Positions 45,130 through 60,102 are shown, numbered from the stretch's first letter. The stretch is 64,000 nucleotides of DNA from Conchocele bisecta (GCA_029237695.1 CM055265.1:216493679-216557678), one strand, 5' to 3'. Notes: generated from the letters alone by a model not told the origin. Translations and numbers: made by a program.

Positions 45130-45460
45130 GGGCTGATGGGATTTGAACCAGTGTATGTCCTGATCTAATAGCACACTCCTGTAGCCTGATAATGATCTAT
45201 ACTGTTTGTTAGAAGCATTATGGGTGTTTCATTGAATGGTGAATAGTGCAGATCTTGATCAGACTGTGCAGATGCACAGGCCTATCTGGATCTACACTGG
45301 ATGCAAAACCAATATCCCCATTTCTCCAGTCACAGCCAGATATATGTCCCAATTCAACACATCCACATATCTAGGAACTGTTTTTGTACTGGGCCACATA
45401 ACATGTTGACAACATTATACGCACAGGTGACCGAAGAGCACAGGTAAACAAAAATGCAAG
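45130..45460. other. Intronic stretch with a weak tRNA-like B-box
   Basis: Minus-strand GGTTCAAATCCC near 45,140 resembles a B-box, possibly from a decayed SINE. Otherwise nothing recognised. Confidence 0.4.
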
Positions 45461-45461
45461 T

Positions 45462-45850
45462 ATAGTTTGTTTGTTTATTGGTGTTTAACGGCCTATCAAC
45501 ATCTAAGGTCATTTAAGGCCGAGCCAACGGGTTCGATCCCATATTTAACCTGCTGCATTGAGGGGAAAACCCAAAATCAGAACGGAATATTTACATCGAG
45601 AACAATATATTCAACCCTGAATAACCTGACCTGGTGCCAGGTCCATACCACACCAGTCACTTGACCCCTTCCCCTAAAAGTAATAGGATTAGGAATAAAC
45701 ATATTATTCACATAAGGGGTCAAACCAGATTCAACTCTCATATACAAGAATGCCAAAGATGTACGAGGTTGTGATTCCGGTAAGGATGTACCCTGATCAT
45801 TAAATTTCCCATCACATGCTCCCAACCACCACCCTAGCAAGTATAGTACT
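45462..45850 (-). mobile_element. SINE of the same family as the one in the LINE
   Basis: It shares CCTGACCTGGTGCCAGG(T), CACACCAG and CCCCTAAAAGTAATAGGATT with 21,821-22,294 in the same order. The tail on the minus strand is GGCCGTTAAACACCAATAAACAAACAAAC. The left part (45,840) carries no recognisable tRNA head, so the copy may be 5-prime truncated. Confidence 0.7.
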
Positions 45851-45851
45851 A

Positions 45852-46325
<474 letters not shown>

Positions 46326-46329
46326 TTAA

Positions 46330-46700
46330 AGCAGATTTACCAAAAATTATTCAGAGTAATGGGTGTCGCACGAGTATAAAAATATGGATAGTGATAGTAT
46401 GTGAAGTAATTGTGTGGTATGTGTGGTAATTAAATTACCACAGATTGTACAAAAACTATAACACAACTTTCAGAGTAATTTGACCTTGACCTTGCACATG
46501 GGAGCTGCATGGGTGGGTTACAGAATGAAAACATGGGTAATGATAGTATGTAAAGTTTCAAATCAATCAGACTTGAAAACTTTAATGCAGATCACTAATA
46601 ACACTAATGCAAATGTGATTTCACCTGGGCCATAGGGGCCGAATGGGTGGGCTATACATTGTACAATGACAATATGGATAGTAATAATAAATGAAAATTT
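46330..46700. repeat. Weak repeat with ATGGGTGGGNTA and ATGTGAAGTTTCAA
   Basis: Two or three diverged units contain CACATGGGAGCTGCATGGGT, GATAGTATGT(A/G)AAGTTTCAA and TGACCTTGACCTTGCACATG. It resembles the core at 28,950-29,870. Confidence 0.45.
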
Positions 46701-47199
46701 CAAATAAATCAGAATTAGGGTTGTGGAGTTATTTGGAGCTTAAAACCTTGAATACAAATGCTGAAGACACAAATGCATGCCAACTATATTGCGCTGACAC
46801 AAGTGGGCACGATAAGGGAAAGTTGGTATCAATTCAATGCATGTCCATAAAACAAATGAACCCGAGTTATGTAACTTTCATGACTCATTGGCTGGGTACT
46901 TCCAATGTCCTGTGTTTTGGTTTACGCCTTCTGCAGTTGCATGGCAGTACACCAAATGGTATTGAAGCGACCCAGCCAGCGAAGCATCGCTATACACAGC
47001 TGTGTATTGCGTATTCCTCGCTTCGAATTTATCACACATTTTGGACAACAAAACAGGTCTGTCATTTTATGCACAGAACTTACCACGATCTCCGATGCAT
47101 GCATGGATGTTCACAATTGTCAATAGTTTATTATCGGCGTCTTCATACACCAGGAAACTTGTTTAGTTAGTTACAAGTCACAATAGTTTGTTGACATTT

Positions 47200-47520
47200 C
47201 CTGTGTGTGTTGAACACGGCGGCCATTTTATACTGCGTAAACCTGTTTAAGCTCGGTAATTTCCGCCAAACCTCTCCGACCAATCAACGATGCGGGACAA
47301 CTTTCACATTTCGTCAAAGTGGGAAAGTCCCGGTATCCTATTACACATTCCAACCAATCCACTGTGCGGAATCTGGGACAACTTTCACATGTTGTCCGTG
47401 GATTCCAAATATGCTCCTCATTGTCCGAATGTTGTCCTCGGAGTCTCTACGAGCCAATCAAAGGGCTGCATCTGCGGACAACGTCCGGACCGAAGGTTAT
47501 AAATAGGAGTGAAATATGTC
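47200..47520 (+). promoter_or_regulatory. CCAAT/TATA promoter-like segment at the edge of the giant minisatellite
   Basis: CCAAT at 47,280, 47,354 and 47,454; TATAAATA at 47,498-47,505; a Rel-like GGGAAAGTCC at 47,331-47,340; and the string GGGACAACTTTCACAT twice (about 47,293 and 47,373), with more GGACAAC/GTTGTCC copies. About 30 bases after the TATA box the sequence turns GC-richer (CGAGCGACGCAACTCGAGAC), and at 47,730 the minisatellite begins. No protein start with a convincing frame follows. A promoter, if real, would fire rightwards, antisense to the ABCC gene and into the array. Confidence 0.4.
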
Positions 47521-47729
47521 AGTTGTCGACTTTTTTCCGAGCGACGCAACTCGAGACGCAACTCGCGTCTCAGAACTCCCAAGGCCCAAATATACCCCCC
47601 ACCCCCTTAAACATTACTCACCGACGATGTTACCAATGGTCCGTTAGTCGTGAGATGTGATGATTTGAACGTCAGTCTGGCATTATTGATTATTAATATT
47701 GGCTGGAACCATAATAATGCCAATATCCC

Positions 47730-50700
47730 ATTACCCCACCCCACCCAACTTTTTCCCCATTGCGATACGATTCCCAATTTGAGCTTCATGACCCCCTGCT
47801 GTGTGACGCCCCACCCTAACTTCGAGCCCACCTCCCACCCCTGTTAGGTGATCCCAATTCCATTGTCATGCATCCTAGCTGTTGTGTGCCCCACCCCCCA
47901 TTCAGCTATGTGTTATGATTCCCACCCCAGCTTCGTGACCCCCGGCTGTGCGACTACCCCCTGCTGTGTGCCCACCTGCTGTGTAAGTCCCCACCAAGCT
48001 GTGCGACTCCCCACCCACCCAATTAGTCTCCACCAGCTTCCTGACCCCCCGCTGTGTACTCCCCACCCAGCATTATTTCCACCCCCAGGTTTCGTGATCC
48101 CCGCTGTGTGACTCCCCCACCCAGCTTTATTTCCCACCCCCAGCCTTTGTGATCCCGCTGTGTGACTCCCCACCCAGCATTATTCCCACCCCCAGCTTCG
48201 TGATTCCCCGCTGTGTGACTCCACCAGCATTATTTCCACCCCCCAGCTTCGTGATCCCCGCTGTGTGATTCCCCCACCCAGCATTATTTCCCACCCCAGT
48301 TCGTGATCCCCGCTGTGTGGACTCCCCACCCAGCATTATTTCCAACTCCAGTTTGTGATCCGCTGTGTGACTCCCCCACCCAGCATTATTTCCCCACCCC
48401 CACCTTCGTGACTCCCCCACCCAGCAATTTCCACCCCCAGTTTCGTGATCCCCGCTGTGTGACTCCCCACCCAGCATTATTTCCCACCCTCAGCTTCGTG
48501 ATCCCCGCTGTGATCCCTCCCCCACCCCGTATTATTTCCCACCCCAGCTTTGTGATCCCCGCTGTGTGATTCCCCCACCCTGCATTATTTCCCACCCCCA
48601 GCTTCGTGATCCCCGCTGTGTGACTCCCCACCAGCAATATTTCCACCCCAGTTTCGTGATCCCCGCTGTGTGACTCCCCCACCCAGCATTATTTCCCACC
48701 CCCAGCTTCGTGATCCCCGCTGTGTGACTCCCCACCAGCATTATTTCCCACCCCCAGCTTCGTGATCCCGCTGTGTGACTCCCCACCCAGATTATTCCAC
48801 CCCCAGCTTCATGATCCCCGCTGTGTGACTCCCCCACCCAGTATTATTTCCCACTCCCAACTTCGTGATCCTGTGTGTGATTCCCCACCAGCATTATTTC
48901 CCACCCCCAGCTTCGTGATCCCCGCTGTGTGACTCCCCCACCCAGATTATTTCCACCCCAGTTTCGTGTCCCCGCTGTGTGACTCCCCCACCCAGCATTA
49001 TTTCCCACCCCAGCTTCGTGATCCCGCTGTGTGACTCCCCCACCCAGTATTATTTCCCCACACCAGCTTCGTGATCCCCGCTGTGTGATTCCCCCACAGA
49101 TTATTTCCCACCCCCAGCTTGTGATCCCGCTGTGTGATTCCCCCACCCCAGCATTATTTCCCACTCCCAGCTTCGTGATCCCCGCTGTGTGACTCCCCCA
49201 CCGCATTATTTCCAGCCCCAGTTTCGTGATCCCGCTGTGTGATTCCCCCACCCAGCATTATTTCCCACCCCCAGCTTCGTGATCCCGCTGTGTGATTCCC
49301 CACCCAGCATTATTTCCACCCCAGCTTCGTGATCCTCGCTGTGTGACCCTCACCAGCATTATAGGCTTCGTGATCCCCGCTGTGTGACTCCCCCTACCCA
49401 GCATTATTTCCCACCCCCAGCTTCGTGATCCCCGCTGTGTGACTCCCCACCCTGTCCCCAGATTTCCCCACCCTATTCGTGATCCCAGCAGAGCTAGTCC
49501 CCCCCCGCAACACTCGTGTCCCCGCTGTGTGATCCCCCACCCAGCATTATTTCCACCCCCAGTTTCGTGTTCCCCGCTGTGTGATCCCCACCAGCTTATT
49601 TCCCACCCCCAGTTCGTGATTCCCCGCTGTGTGATCCCCACCCATGATTATTTCCACCCCAGTTTTCTGTCCCCGTGGTGGACTCCCCCACCCAGCATTA
49701 TTTCCCACCCCAGCTTCGTGATCCCGCGTGTGTCACCCCCTCCAGTTATTTCCACCCCCAGTTTTGTGATTCCCGCTGTGTGACTCCCCACCCAGCATTA
49801 TTTCCCACCCCCAGCTTCGTGATCCCCGCTGTGCGACTCCCCCCACCCAGATTCCCACCCCCAGCTTCGTGATCGCCCATGTGTGATCCCCCACCCAGTA
49901 TTATTTCCCACCCCCAGCTTACTGATCCCCGCTGTGTGATTCCCCCCATCCCAGCATTATTTCCCACCCCAGCTTCGTGATCCCCACTGGTGATTCCCCC
50001 ACCCAGCATTATTTCCCACTCCCAGCTTCGTGTCCCGCTGTGTGACTCCCCACCCAGCATTATTTCCAGCCAAAGTTTCGTGATCCCCGCTGTGTGATTC
50101 CCCACCCAGCATTATTTCCCACCACCAGCTTTCGTGATCCCCGCTGTGTGATTCCCCCACCCAGCATTATTTCCCTACTCCCAGCTTCGTGATCCCCGCT
50201 GTGTGATCCCCCACCCAGCTTATTCCAGCCCCCGTTTGTGATCCCGATGTGTGATTCCCCCACCAGCATTATTTCCCACCCCCAGCTTCGTGATCCCGCT
50301 GTGTGATTTCCCCCACCCAGCATTATTTCCACCCCCCTGCTTCGTGATCCCCGCTGTGATCCCTCACCCAGCATCCCACCCAGCTTCGTGATCCCCGCTG
50401 TGAGACTCCACCCAGCATTATTCCCACCCCAGTTATGATCCCAAGCGTGTGACTCCCCCACCAGTATTATTTCCACTCCCAGCTTCGTGATCCCTGCTGT
50501 GTGCCCTTCCCCCACCCAGCATTATTTCCCACCCCCCCTTCGTGATCGCTGTGTGACTCCCCACCCAGCTTTATTTCCACCCCCAGTTTCGTGATCCCAC
50601 CCCGCTGTGTGACTCCCCACCCAGTATTATTTCCCACAGCTTCGTGATCCCCGCTGTGTGGATCCCACCAGCTTATTTCCACCCCAGTTTGTGATCGCTG

Positions 50701-53700
50701 TGTGACTCCCCCACCCAGATTATTTCCCATCCCCCAGCTTCCGTGATCCCGCTGTGTGACTCCCCACCAGCATTATTTCCACCCCCAGTTTTGTGATCCC
50801 CGTGTGTGACTCCCCCACCCCAGCATTATTTCCCACCCCAGCTTCGTGATCCCCGCTGTGCGACTCCCCCCCCACCCAGATTATTCCACCCCCAGCTTCG
50901 TGATCCCCGCCTGATGTGATCCCCCACCCGTATTATTTCCCACCCCCGCTTCGCGATCCCCGCTGTGTGATTCCCCCACCAGCTTATTTCCCACCCCCAG
51001 CTTCGTGATCCCCACTGTGTGATTCCCCCACCCGCATTATTTCTCCCAGCTTCGTGATCCCCGCTGTGTGACTCCCCCACCCAGCCTTATTTCCAGCCCC
51101 AGTTTCGTGATCCCCGCTGTGTGATTCCCCCACCCAGCATTATTTCCACCCCCAGCTTCGTGATCCCGCTGTGTGATTCCCCCACCCAGCATTATTTTCC
51201 ACCCCCAGCTTCGTGATCCTCGCTGTGTGACTCCCTCACCCAGCTTTATTTCCCACCCCACCCCGCTTCGTGATCCCCGCTGTGACTCCCCCACCAGCAT
51301 TATCCCCCAGCTTCCCCAGATCCCCGCTGTGTGACTCCCCACCAGTATTATTCCCACTCCCAGCTTCGTGATCCCTGCTGTGTGATTCCCCCACCCAGCA
51401 TTATTTCCCCACCCCAGCTTGTGATCCCCGCTTGTGATCCCCCACCCAGCATTTTTTCCACCCCCAGTTTTCGTGATCCCGCGTGTGATCCCCCACCCAA
51501 GCATTATTTCCACCCCAGCTTCGTGATCGCTGTGTGACTCCCCCACCCGCATTATTTCCACCCCCAGTTTCCCCCGTGATCCGCTGACTCCCCCACAGCA
51601 TTATTTCCCACCCCAGCTTCGTGATCCCGCTGTGTGACTCCCCACCAGCTATTTCCACCCCCAGTTTTGTGATTCCCGCTGTGTGATCCCCACCCAGCTT
51701 ATTTCCCACCCCCAGCTTCGTTTTGATCCCGCTGTGACTCCCCCACCCAGCATTATTCCACCCCCCAGCTTCGTGATCCCGCTGTGTGACTCCCCCACCC
51801 AGTATTATTTCCCACCCCCAGCTTCGTGATCCGCTGTGTGACTCCCCCACCCAGCATTCCCCCCCAGCTTCTTTGACCCCCCACTGTGTATTCCCCACCC
51901 AGCATTATTTCCCACTCCAGCTTGTGATCCCCGCTGTGTGATCCCCCACCCAGCATTATTTCCAGCCAAAGTTTCCTGATCCCGCTGTGTGATTCCCCAC
52001 CCGATTATTTCCCACCCCAGCTTCGTGATCCCCGCTGTGTGACTCCCCACCAGCATTATTTCCACCCCAGTTTCGTTGACCCCCGCTGTGTGATCCCCAC
52101 CCGCATTATTTCCCACCCCCGCTTCGTGATCCCCGCTGTGTGACTCCCCCACCCGCATTATTTCCCACCCCCAGTTCGTGATCCCCGCTGTGTGATCCCC
52201 CACCCCCAGCATTATTCCCACCCCAGCTTATGATCCCCGCTGTGTGACTCCCCCACCCTGTTATTTCCCACTCCCAACTTCGTGATCCCTGCTGTGTGAT
52301 TCCCCCACCCAGCATTATTTCCCACCCCCAGCTTCGTGATCCCGCTGTGACTCCCCCACCAGCTTATTTCCCACCCCCAGTTTCGTGATCCCGCTGTGTG
52401 ACTCCCCCACCAGCATTATTCCACCCCCAGCTTCTTGATTTCAATGTGACTCCCCCACCCAGTATTATTTCCCACCACTTCGTGATCCCGCTGTGTGATT
52501 CCCCCCACAGTATTATTTCCACCCAGCTTCGTGATCCCGCTGTGTGATTCCCCCACCCAGCATTATTTCCACTCCCAGCTTCGTGATCCCCGCTGTGTGA
52601 CTCCCCCACCCAGCATTATTTCCAGCCCCAGTTTCGTGATCCCCCGCTGTGTGATTCCCCCACCCAGCATTATTTTCCCACCCCCAGCTTCGTGATCCCC
52701 GCTGTGTGATTTCCCCACCAGCATTATTTCCACCCCCAGCTTCGTGATCCTCCCCGCTGTGTGACTCCTCACCCAGCATTATTTCCAGTTCGTGATCCCC
52801 GCTTTGTTACTCCCCCACCAGCATTATTCCCACCCCCAGCTTCATGATCCCCGCTGTGTGATCCCACCCACACGATTTATTTCCCACTTACCAGCTTCGT
52901 GATCCCAGCTGTGTGACTCGTGTGACCCCCACCCAGCATTATTTTCCCTTTCCCCCAGCTTCAGTGATTTCCCCCACCCAGTTTCCAGTTTCGTGTCCCC
53001 GCTGTGACTCCCCCACCCAGCATTATTTCCCACCCCAGCTTCGTGATCCCCGCTGTGCGACTCCCCCACCAGCATTGTTTCCCACACCAGCTTCAGCATT
53101 CGTGATCGATCATGTGTGACTCCCACCGTGATTATTTCCCCCACCCGCCCACCCCCAGCTTCGTGATCCCCGCTGTGTGACTTCACCCTGCAGATTATTC
53201 ATTTCCCACAGCTTGTGATTTACCCAGCTGTGTGATTCCCCCACCCAGCATTTATTTCCACTCCCCAGCTTCGTTGATCCCCGCTGTGGACTCCCCCACC
53301 AGCATTATTTCCACCCCAGCCCCATGTTTCCCCCACCCAGCAGTTCGTGATCCCCGCTGTGCGACTCCCCCACCCAGCCATTATTCACCCCCACCCAGTT
53401 CCCACAGTTCGTGATCCCGCTGTGTGACTCCCCCACCCAGTATTATTTCCCACTCCCCCCACCCAGCTTCGTGATCCCTGCTGTGGACTCCACCCAGCAT
53501 TATTTCCCACCCAGCACTTCCCCACCCTCCACCCCCAGCTTCGTTGATTCCCCGACCCCCTGTGTGATTCCCCACCCAGCATTATTTCCACTCATGCTTC
53601 GTGATCCCCGCTGTGTGACTCCCTTACAGCATTGATTTCCAGCTTTACCCCCCAGTTCGTGTCGAGTTTGTTGTGATCCCCCTCACCCGATTATTTCCCA

Positions 53701-56700
53701 CCCCCAGTCGTATCCCGCCCCGCTGTGTGTGACTCCCCCACCCAGTATTATTTCCCACCCAGCTTCGTGATCCCGCTGTTTAGTGACTTCCCCCACCCGC
53801 ATTATTTCCACCCCGTTTCGTGATCCCGCTGTGTGACTCCCCCACCCAGCATTATTTCCCACCCCAGTTCGTGATCCCCGCTGTGTGACCCCCTCCCAGC
53901 ATTATTCCACCCCAGTTTGTGATCCCCGCTGTGTGACTCCCCACCCAGCATTATTTCCCACCCCCAGCTTCGTGATCCCCCCCCGCATTATTGTGCCCCG
54001 ACTCCCCCTCACCAGCAATTATTTCCCACCCCACAGCTTCGTGATTCTCCCCGCTGTGTGATTCCCCCACCCAGCATTATTTCCCACCCCCAGCTTCGTG
54101 ATCCCCGCTGTGTGATTCCCCCACCCAGCATTATTTACCCCCAGCGCGTGATCCCCATGTGTGATCCCACCCCCCAGCATTATTTCCCATCCCCCAGCTT
54201 CGTGATCCCCGCTGTGTGACTCCCCCACCCAGCATTATTTCCCACCCCCAGTTCGTGATCCCGCTGTGTGATCCCCACCCCCAGCATTATTCACTGCTCG
54301 TCCCTGATTTCGCTGTGTGATTCCCCCACCCAGCATTATTTCCCACCCCCAGCTTCGTGATCCCCCTCCCGCTGTGTGATGCTCCCTCACCCAGCATTAT
54401 TTCCCACCCCCAGCTTCGTGATCCCGCTGTGTGATCCCACCCAGCATTATTCCCACCCCAGTTCTGATCCCCGCTGTGTGACTCCCCACCCAGTATTATT
54501 TCCACTCCAGCTTCGTGATCCCCGCTGTGTGATTCCCCCACCCAGCATTATTTCCCACCCCCAGCTCGTGATCCCGCTGTGTGACACCCCCACCCTAGCA
54601 TTATTTCCCCCACAGTTTCGTGATCCCCGCTGTGTGACTCCCCACCAAGCATTATTTCCCACCCCCAGCTTCGTGATCCCGCTGTGTGACTCCCCCACCC
54701 AGCATTATTTCCACCCCCGTTTCGTGATCCCCACGTGTGATCCCCCACCCAGCATTATTTCCACCCCAGCTTCGTGATCCCGCTGTGTGACTCCCCCACC
54801 CAGCATTATTTCCACCCCCAGTTTGTGATCCCGCTGTGTGATCCCCCACCGCATTATTTCCCACGCTGTGACCCGCTGTGCCCCCCCCACCAGCTTATTA
54901 CCCACCCCCAGTTCGTGATCCCGCTGTGTGACTTCCCCCCACAGTATTATTTCCACCCCCAGCTCTTCGTGATCCCCGCTGTGTGACTTCCCACCCGGAT
55001 TATTTCCCACCCCCAGCTTGTGATTTCCCCCGTGTGATTCCCCCACCAGCATTATTCCCACCCCAGCTTCTGATCGCTGTGTGACTCCCCCACCCAGATT
55101 ATTTCCACCCCAGTTTCGTGATCCCCGCTGTGTATTCCCCACCCAGCAATTATTTCCCACCCCAGCTTCGTGATCCCCACTGTGTGATCCCAGCTTATTC
55201 CACCCAGTTTCGTGATCCCCGGGGTACTCCCCACCCAGCATTATTCCCACCCCCAGCTTCTGATCCCCGCTGTGTGACTCCCCCCACCCAGATTTATTTC
55301 CCACAGCCCAGTTTATTTAGCTTCGTGATCCCCGCTGTGTGATCCCCCACCCAGCATTATTCCCACCCCCAGCTTCGTTCGATCCCCGCTGTGATTCACT
55401 GTGATTCCCCCACCCAGCATTATTTCCCCCACTTCCCCGTCGTGATTCCCGCTGTTGTGACTACCCCCACCCGCATTATTTCCCAGCAGTGTTGATTCGA
55501 TGGTGATCCCCCACACCCCACCCCCAGCATATCCCCACCCAGCCATTTGATCCCCGCTGTGTGAATTCCCCCACCCTGCATTACCACCCCAGCTTCTGAT
55601 CCCGCTGTGTGAACCCTTTCCCCCCCCCCCCACCCGCTATCCCCCACCCAGCTCGTGATCCCCGCTGTGTGACTCCCCACCAGCATATTCATCCAGCTTT
55701 CCCCCATGATCCCCGCTGTGTGATCCCATTTCCCCCAGTATTATTTCCCCATCACGTTTCCCCCGATTTCTGCTGTGTGATTCCCCCACCCAGCATTATT
55801 TCCCACCCCCAGCTTCGTGATGCCCCGCTCGTGATCCCCCTGCATTTATTTCCCACCCCCAGTCCCCGCGTGATACCCACGCTGTGTGATTTCCCCCACC
55901 CAGTTCGTATATCCCACCACCCCTCGTTGATTTCCCACCCCAGCTTCGTGACCCCGCTGTGTGATTCCCCCACCCAGCTTATTTACTCACCCCCAGTTTC
56001 GTGATCCCCGCTGTGTGATCAGATTATCCCACCCAGCCCCTTTCGTGATCCCGCTTTGTTGTTGACTTTCCCACCCAGCATTATTTCCCACCCCCAGTTT
56101 TCGTGATCCCCGCTTTGTGATCCCCCACCCAGCATTATTTCCCACCCCCAGCTTCGTGATCGCTGTGACTCCCCCACCCCAGATTATTCCCCCCAGCTTC
56201 TGTCCCCGCGTGTGACTCCCCCCCCACCCCGTATTATTTCCACAGTTTCGTGATTCCCGCTGTGTGATTCCCCCACCCAGCATTATTTCCCACCCCCCAG
56301 CTTCGTGATCCCCGCTGTGTGATTCCCCCAATCCAGTTTCATTATTTCCCCCACCCACTCCAGTTCGTGATCCCCGCTGTGTGACTCCCCCACCCATTTG
56401 TTTCAATACCAGCATTATTTCCCACCCCAGCTTCGTGATCCCCGCTGTGTGATCACCCCCACCCAGCATTATTTCCACCCCCAGCTGTGATCCCCCAGCT
56501 GAGTACTGATTATCCCCCCAGCTTCATGATCCCCGCTGTGTGATTCCCCACCAGCATTATCCCCCACCCCCAGCTTCTGATCCCCGCTGTGTTTGACTAC
56601 CCCTTCACCCCACGTATTATTTCCACTCCCACTTCGTGATCTGCCCCTGTCTGTGTGATTTTTATCCCCCGAGCTGCCAGCATTATTTCCCACCCAGCTT

Positions 56701-59700
56701 CGTGATTTTCCCCCGCTGTGTGACTCACACCCCCAGCATTACCCACAGTTCGTGATCCCGCTGTGTGACTCCCCAACCCCCACCCAGATTATTTCCCACC
56801 CCCCAGCTTCGTGTCCCCGCTTTGTGTGACTTTCCCACCCCCAGTATCACCCCCACCAGCTCCCGTTCGATTGCTGTGATCCCACCAGCTTTATTTCCAC
56901 CCCCAGTCGTGATCCCCGTGTGTGATTCCCCCACCCAGCATTATTTCCCTAGCTTCGTGATCCCCGCTGTGACTTCCCCCACCCAAGCATTATTTCCCAC
57001 TGCAGAGTTTCCCGAGATCCTCCCGCCTGTGTGATCCCCCACCCTGTATTATTTCCCCCACCCCAGCTTCGTGATCACTGTGTGATTCCCCCACCAGCAT
57101 TTCTCCACCCCCAGCTTCGTGATCCCCGCTGTGTGATCACCCCCAGCATTATTTCCCCCACCCCCAGCTTCGTGATCGTGTGTGACTTCCCCCACCCAGA
57201 TTATTCCCCCAGCCCCATGATCCCCGCTGTGATTCCCCCACCCAGTTATTTCCCATCCCCCAGCTTGCGTGATCCTCTGTGTGATTCCCCCCCCAGCATA
57301 TTTCCCACCCCCAGCTTCGTGATCCCCGCTGTGTGACTCCCCCACCAGCATTTCCACCCCCGTTTCGTGATCCCCGATGTGTGTCCCCCACCCAGCATTA
57401 TTTTCCCACCCCCAGCTTCGTGATCCCCGCTGTGACTCCCCACAGATTATTTCCACCCGTCTCGTGATCCCGCCCCCGCTGTGTGACTCCCCACCCAGTT
57501 ATTTCCCACAGTGTGATCCCGCTGTGTACCCCCAGCTTTTTCCACGTTTTGTGATCCACCGCTGTGTGACTCCCCCCCAGCATTATTTTCCACCCCCAGT
57601 TTCGGATCCCGCTGTGTGATTCCCCCACCAGCATTATTTCCCCACCCCCAGCTTGTGATCCCCGCTGTGTGATTCCCCCCACCCAGATTATTTCACCCCT
57701 GCTTTCGTGATTTCCCCCACCCCGCTTCGTGATCCCCGCTGTGCGACTCCCCCACCCAGCATTATTCCCACCCCAGCTTCGTGATCCCCGCTGTGTGACT
57801 CCCCCACCCAGTATTATTTCCCACCCCCAGCTTCGTGATCCCCGCTGTGTGATTCCCCCACCCAGCATTATTTCCCACCCCAGCTTCGTGATCCCCACTG
57901 TGTGATTCCCCCACCCAGCATTATTTCCCACTCCCAGCTTCGTGATCCCCGCTGTGTGACTCCCCCACCCAGCATTATTTCCAGCCCCAGTTTCGTGATC
58001 CCCGCTGTGTGATTCCCCCACCCAGCATTATTTCCCACCCCCAGCTTCGTGATCCCGCTGTGTGATTCCCCCACCCAGCATTATCCCACTCAGCTTCGTG
58101 ATCCCCGCTGTGTGACTCACCCCAGCATTATTTCCAGCCCCCTGTTTCGTGATCCCCGCTGTGTGATTCCCACACCCAGCATTATTTCCCACCCCCAGCT
58201 TCGTGATCCCCCCGCTGTGTGATCCCCCACCCAGCATTATTTCCACCCAGCTTCGTGATCCCGCTGTGTGACTCTCACAGCATTATTTCCCACCCCCAGC
58301 TTCGTGATCCCCGCTGTGTGACTCCCCCACCCAGCATTATTTCCCACCCCCAGCATTCGTGATCCCCGCTGTGTGACTTCACCCAGTATTATTTCCCATC
58401 CCCCAGCTTCGTGATCCCGCTGTGTGATCTCCCACCCAGCATTATTTCCCACCCCCAGCTTCGTGATCCCCGCTGTGTGACTCCCCACCCAGCATTATTT
58501 CCACCCAGTTTCGTGATCCCCGCTGTGTGACTCCCCATCACCCGCATTATTTCCCACCCCCAGCTTCTGATCCCCCGCTGTGATCCCCCACCCAGCATTA
58601 TTTCCACCCCCAGTTTTCTGATCCCCGCTGTGTGACTCCCCCACCCAGCATTATTTCCACCCCCAGCTTCGTGATCCCCGCTGTGTGACTCCCCCACCCG
58701 ATTATCCACCCAGTTTGTACCCCGCTGTGATCCCCCACCCAGCTTATTTCCCACCCCAGCTTCGTGATCCCCGCTGTGCCGACTCCAGCATTTCCCCACA
58801 GCTCTGATCCCCCGCGTGTGATCCCCCACCGTATTATTTCCACCCCCAGCTTCGTGATCCCGCTGTGTGACTCCCCCACCCAGCTTATTTCCAGCCCCAG
58901 TTTCGTGATCACTGTGTGATTTCCCCACCCAGCATTATTTCCCCCCCCAGCTTCGTGATCCCCGCTGTGTGATCCCCCACCCAGCATTTCCACCCCCAGT
59001 TCTGTCCCCGCTGTGTGACCCCTCACCCGTTATTTCCCACCCACTTCGTGATCGTGTGTGACTCCCTCACCCAGTTATTTCCACCCCCAGCTTCGTGATC
59101 CCCGCTGTGTGATCCCCCAGCAGCATTCACCCCCCTTGTGTCCACTGTGTGACTCCCCCACCCAGCATTATTTCACCCCCAGCTTCGTGATCCCCGCTGT
59201 GTGTCCCTCACCCAGCTTATTTCCCACCCAGCTTCGTGATCCCCGCTGTGTGACCTCACCCACCCAGCATTATTTACACCCCATTCGTGATCCCGCTGTG
59301 TGACTCCCTCACCCAGTATTATTTCCCACCCCCAGCTTCGATCCCGCTGTGTGCTCCCACCCGCATTACTTCCCCCACCAGCTTCGTGATCCCCGCAGTT
59401 ACCCAGATTATTTCCACCCCCAGCTTCGTGATCCCCGCTGTGTGACTCCCTCACCCAGCATTATCCCAGCTTCGTGATCCAGCTGTGTACTCCCCCACCC
59501 AGCTTATTTCCACCCCCAGTTCGTGATCCCCGCTGTGTGATCCCTCACCCAGATTATTTCCCACCCCAGCTTCGTGATCCCGCTGTGTGACTCCCTCACC
59601 CAGCATTATTTCCACCCAGCTTCGTGATCCCCGCTGTGTGACTCCCTCACCCAGCATTATTTCCACCCCCAGTTCGTGTTCCCCGTGTGTGATTCCCCAC

Positions 59701-60102
59701 CCGCATTATCCACCCCGCTTTTTCCCCGCGTGTGACTCCCTCACCAGTATTATTTCCCACAGCTTCGTGACCCCGCTGTGTGATCTACCAGCATTATTCC
59801 AGCTTCGTGATCCCGCTGTGTGACTCCCCCACCCAGCATTATTTCCCAACCCCCAGCTTGTGATCCCCGCTGTGTGACTCACCCAGATTATTCCCACCAG
59901 ATTCGTGACCATGCTGTGTGACTCCCCCACCCAGCATTATTTCCAGCTTCGTGATCCCGCTGTGTGACTCCCTGCATTATTTCCCACCCCCAGCTTCGTG
60001 ATCCCCGCTGTGTGACTCCCTCAGCTTATTTTCCAAGCTTCGTGATCCCCGTGTGTACTCCCCCACCCGCATTATTTCCCAACCCCAGCTTCGTGATTCC
60101 CC
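47730..60102. repeat. Giant 54-bp minisatellite inside an ABCC intron
   Basis: About 12.4 kb of CTTCGTGATCCCCGCTGTGT, GACTCCCCCACCCAGCATTA and TTTCCCACCCCCAG, 54 bp in the commonest form, so around 230 units. The plus strand is C-rich, the minus strand G-rich. Common variants are GATT/GACT after GTGT, TATTATT for CATTATT, and CCAGCCCCAGTTT. Many units lack or gain one to several bases, which destroys any long shared frame. The first and last units are more diverged. It fills most of the 16.2-kb intron between the two NBD1 exons. Confidence 0.97.
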
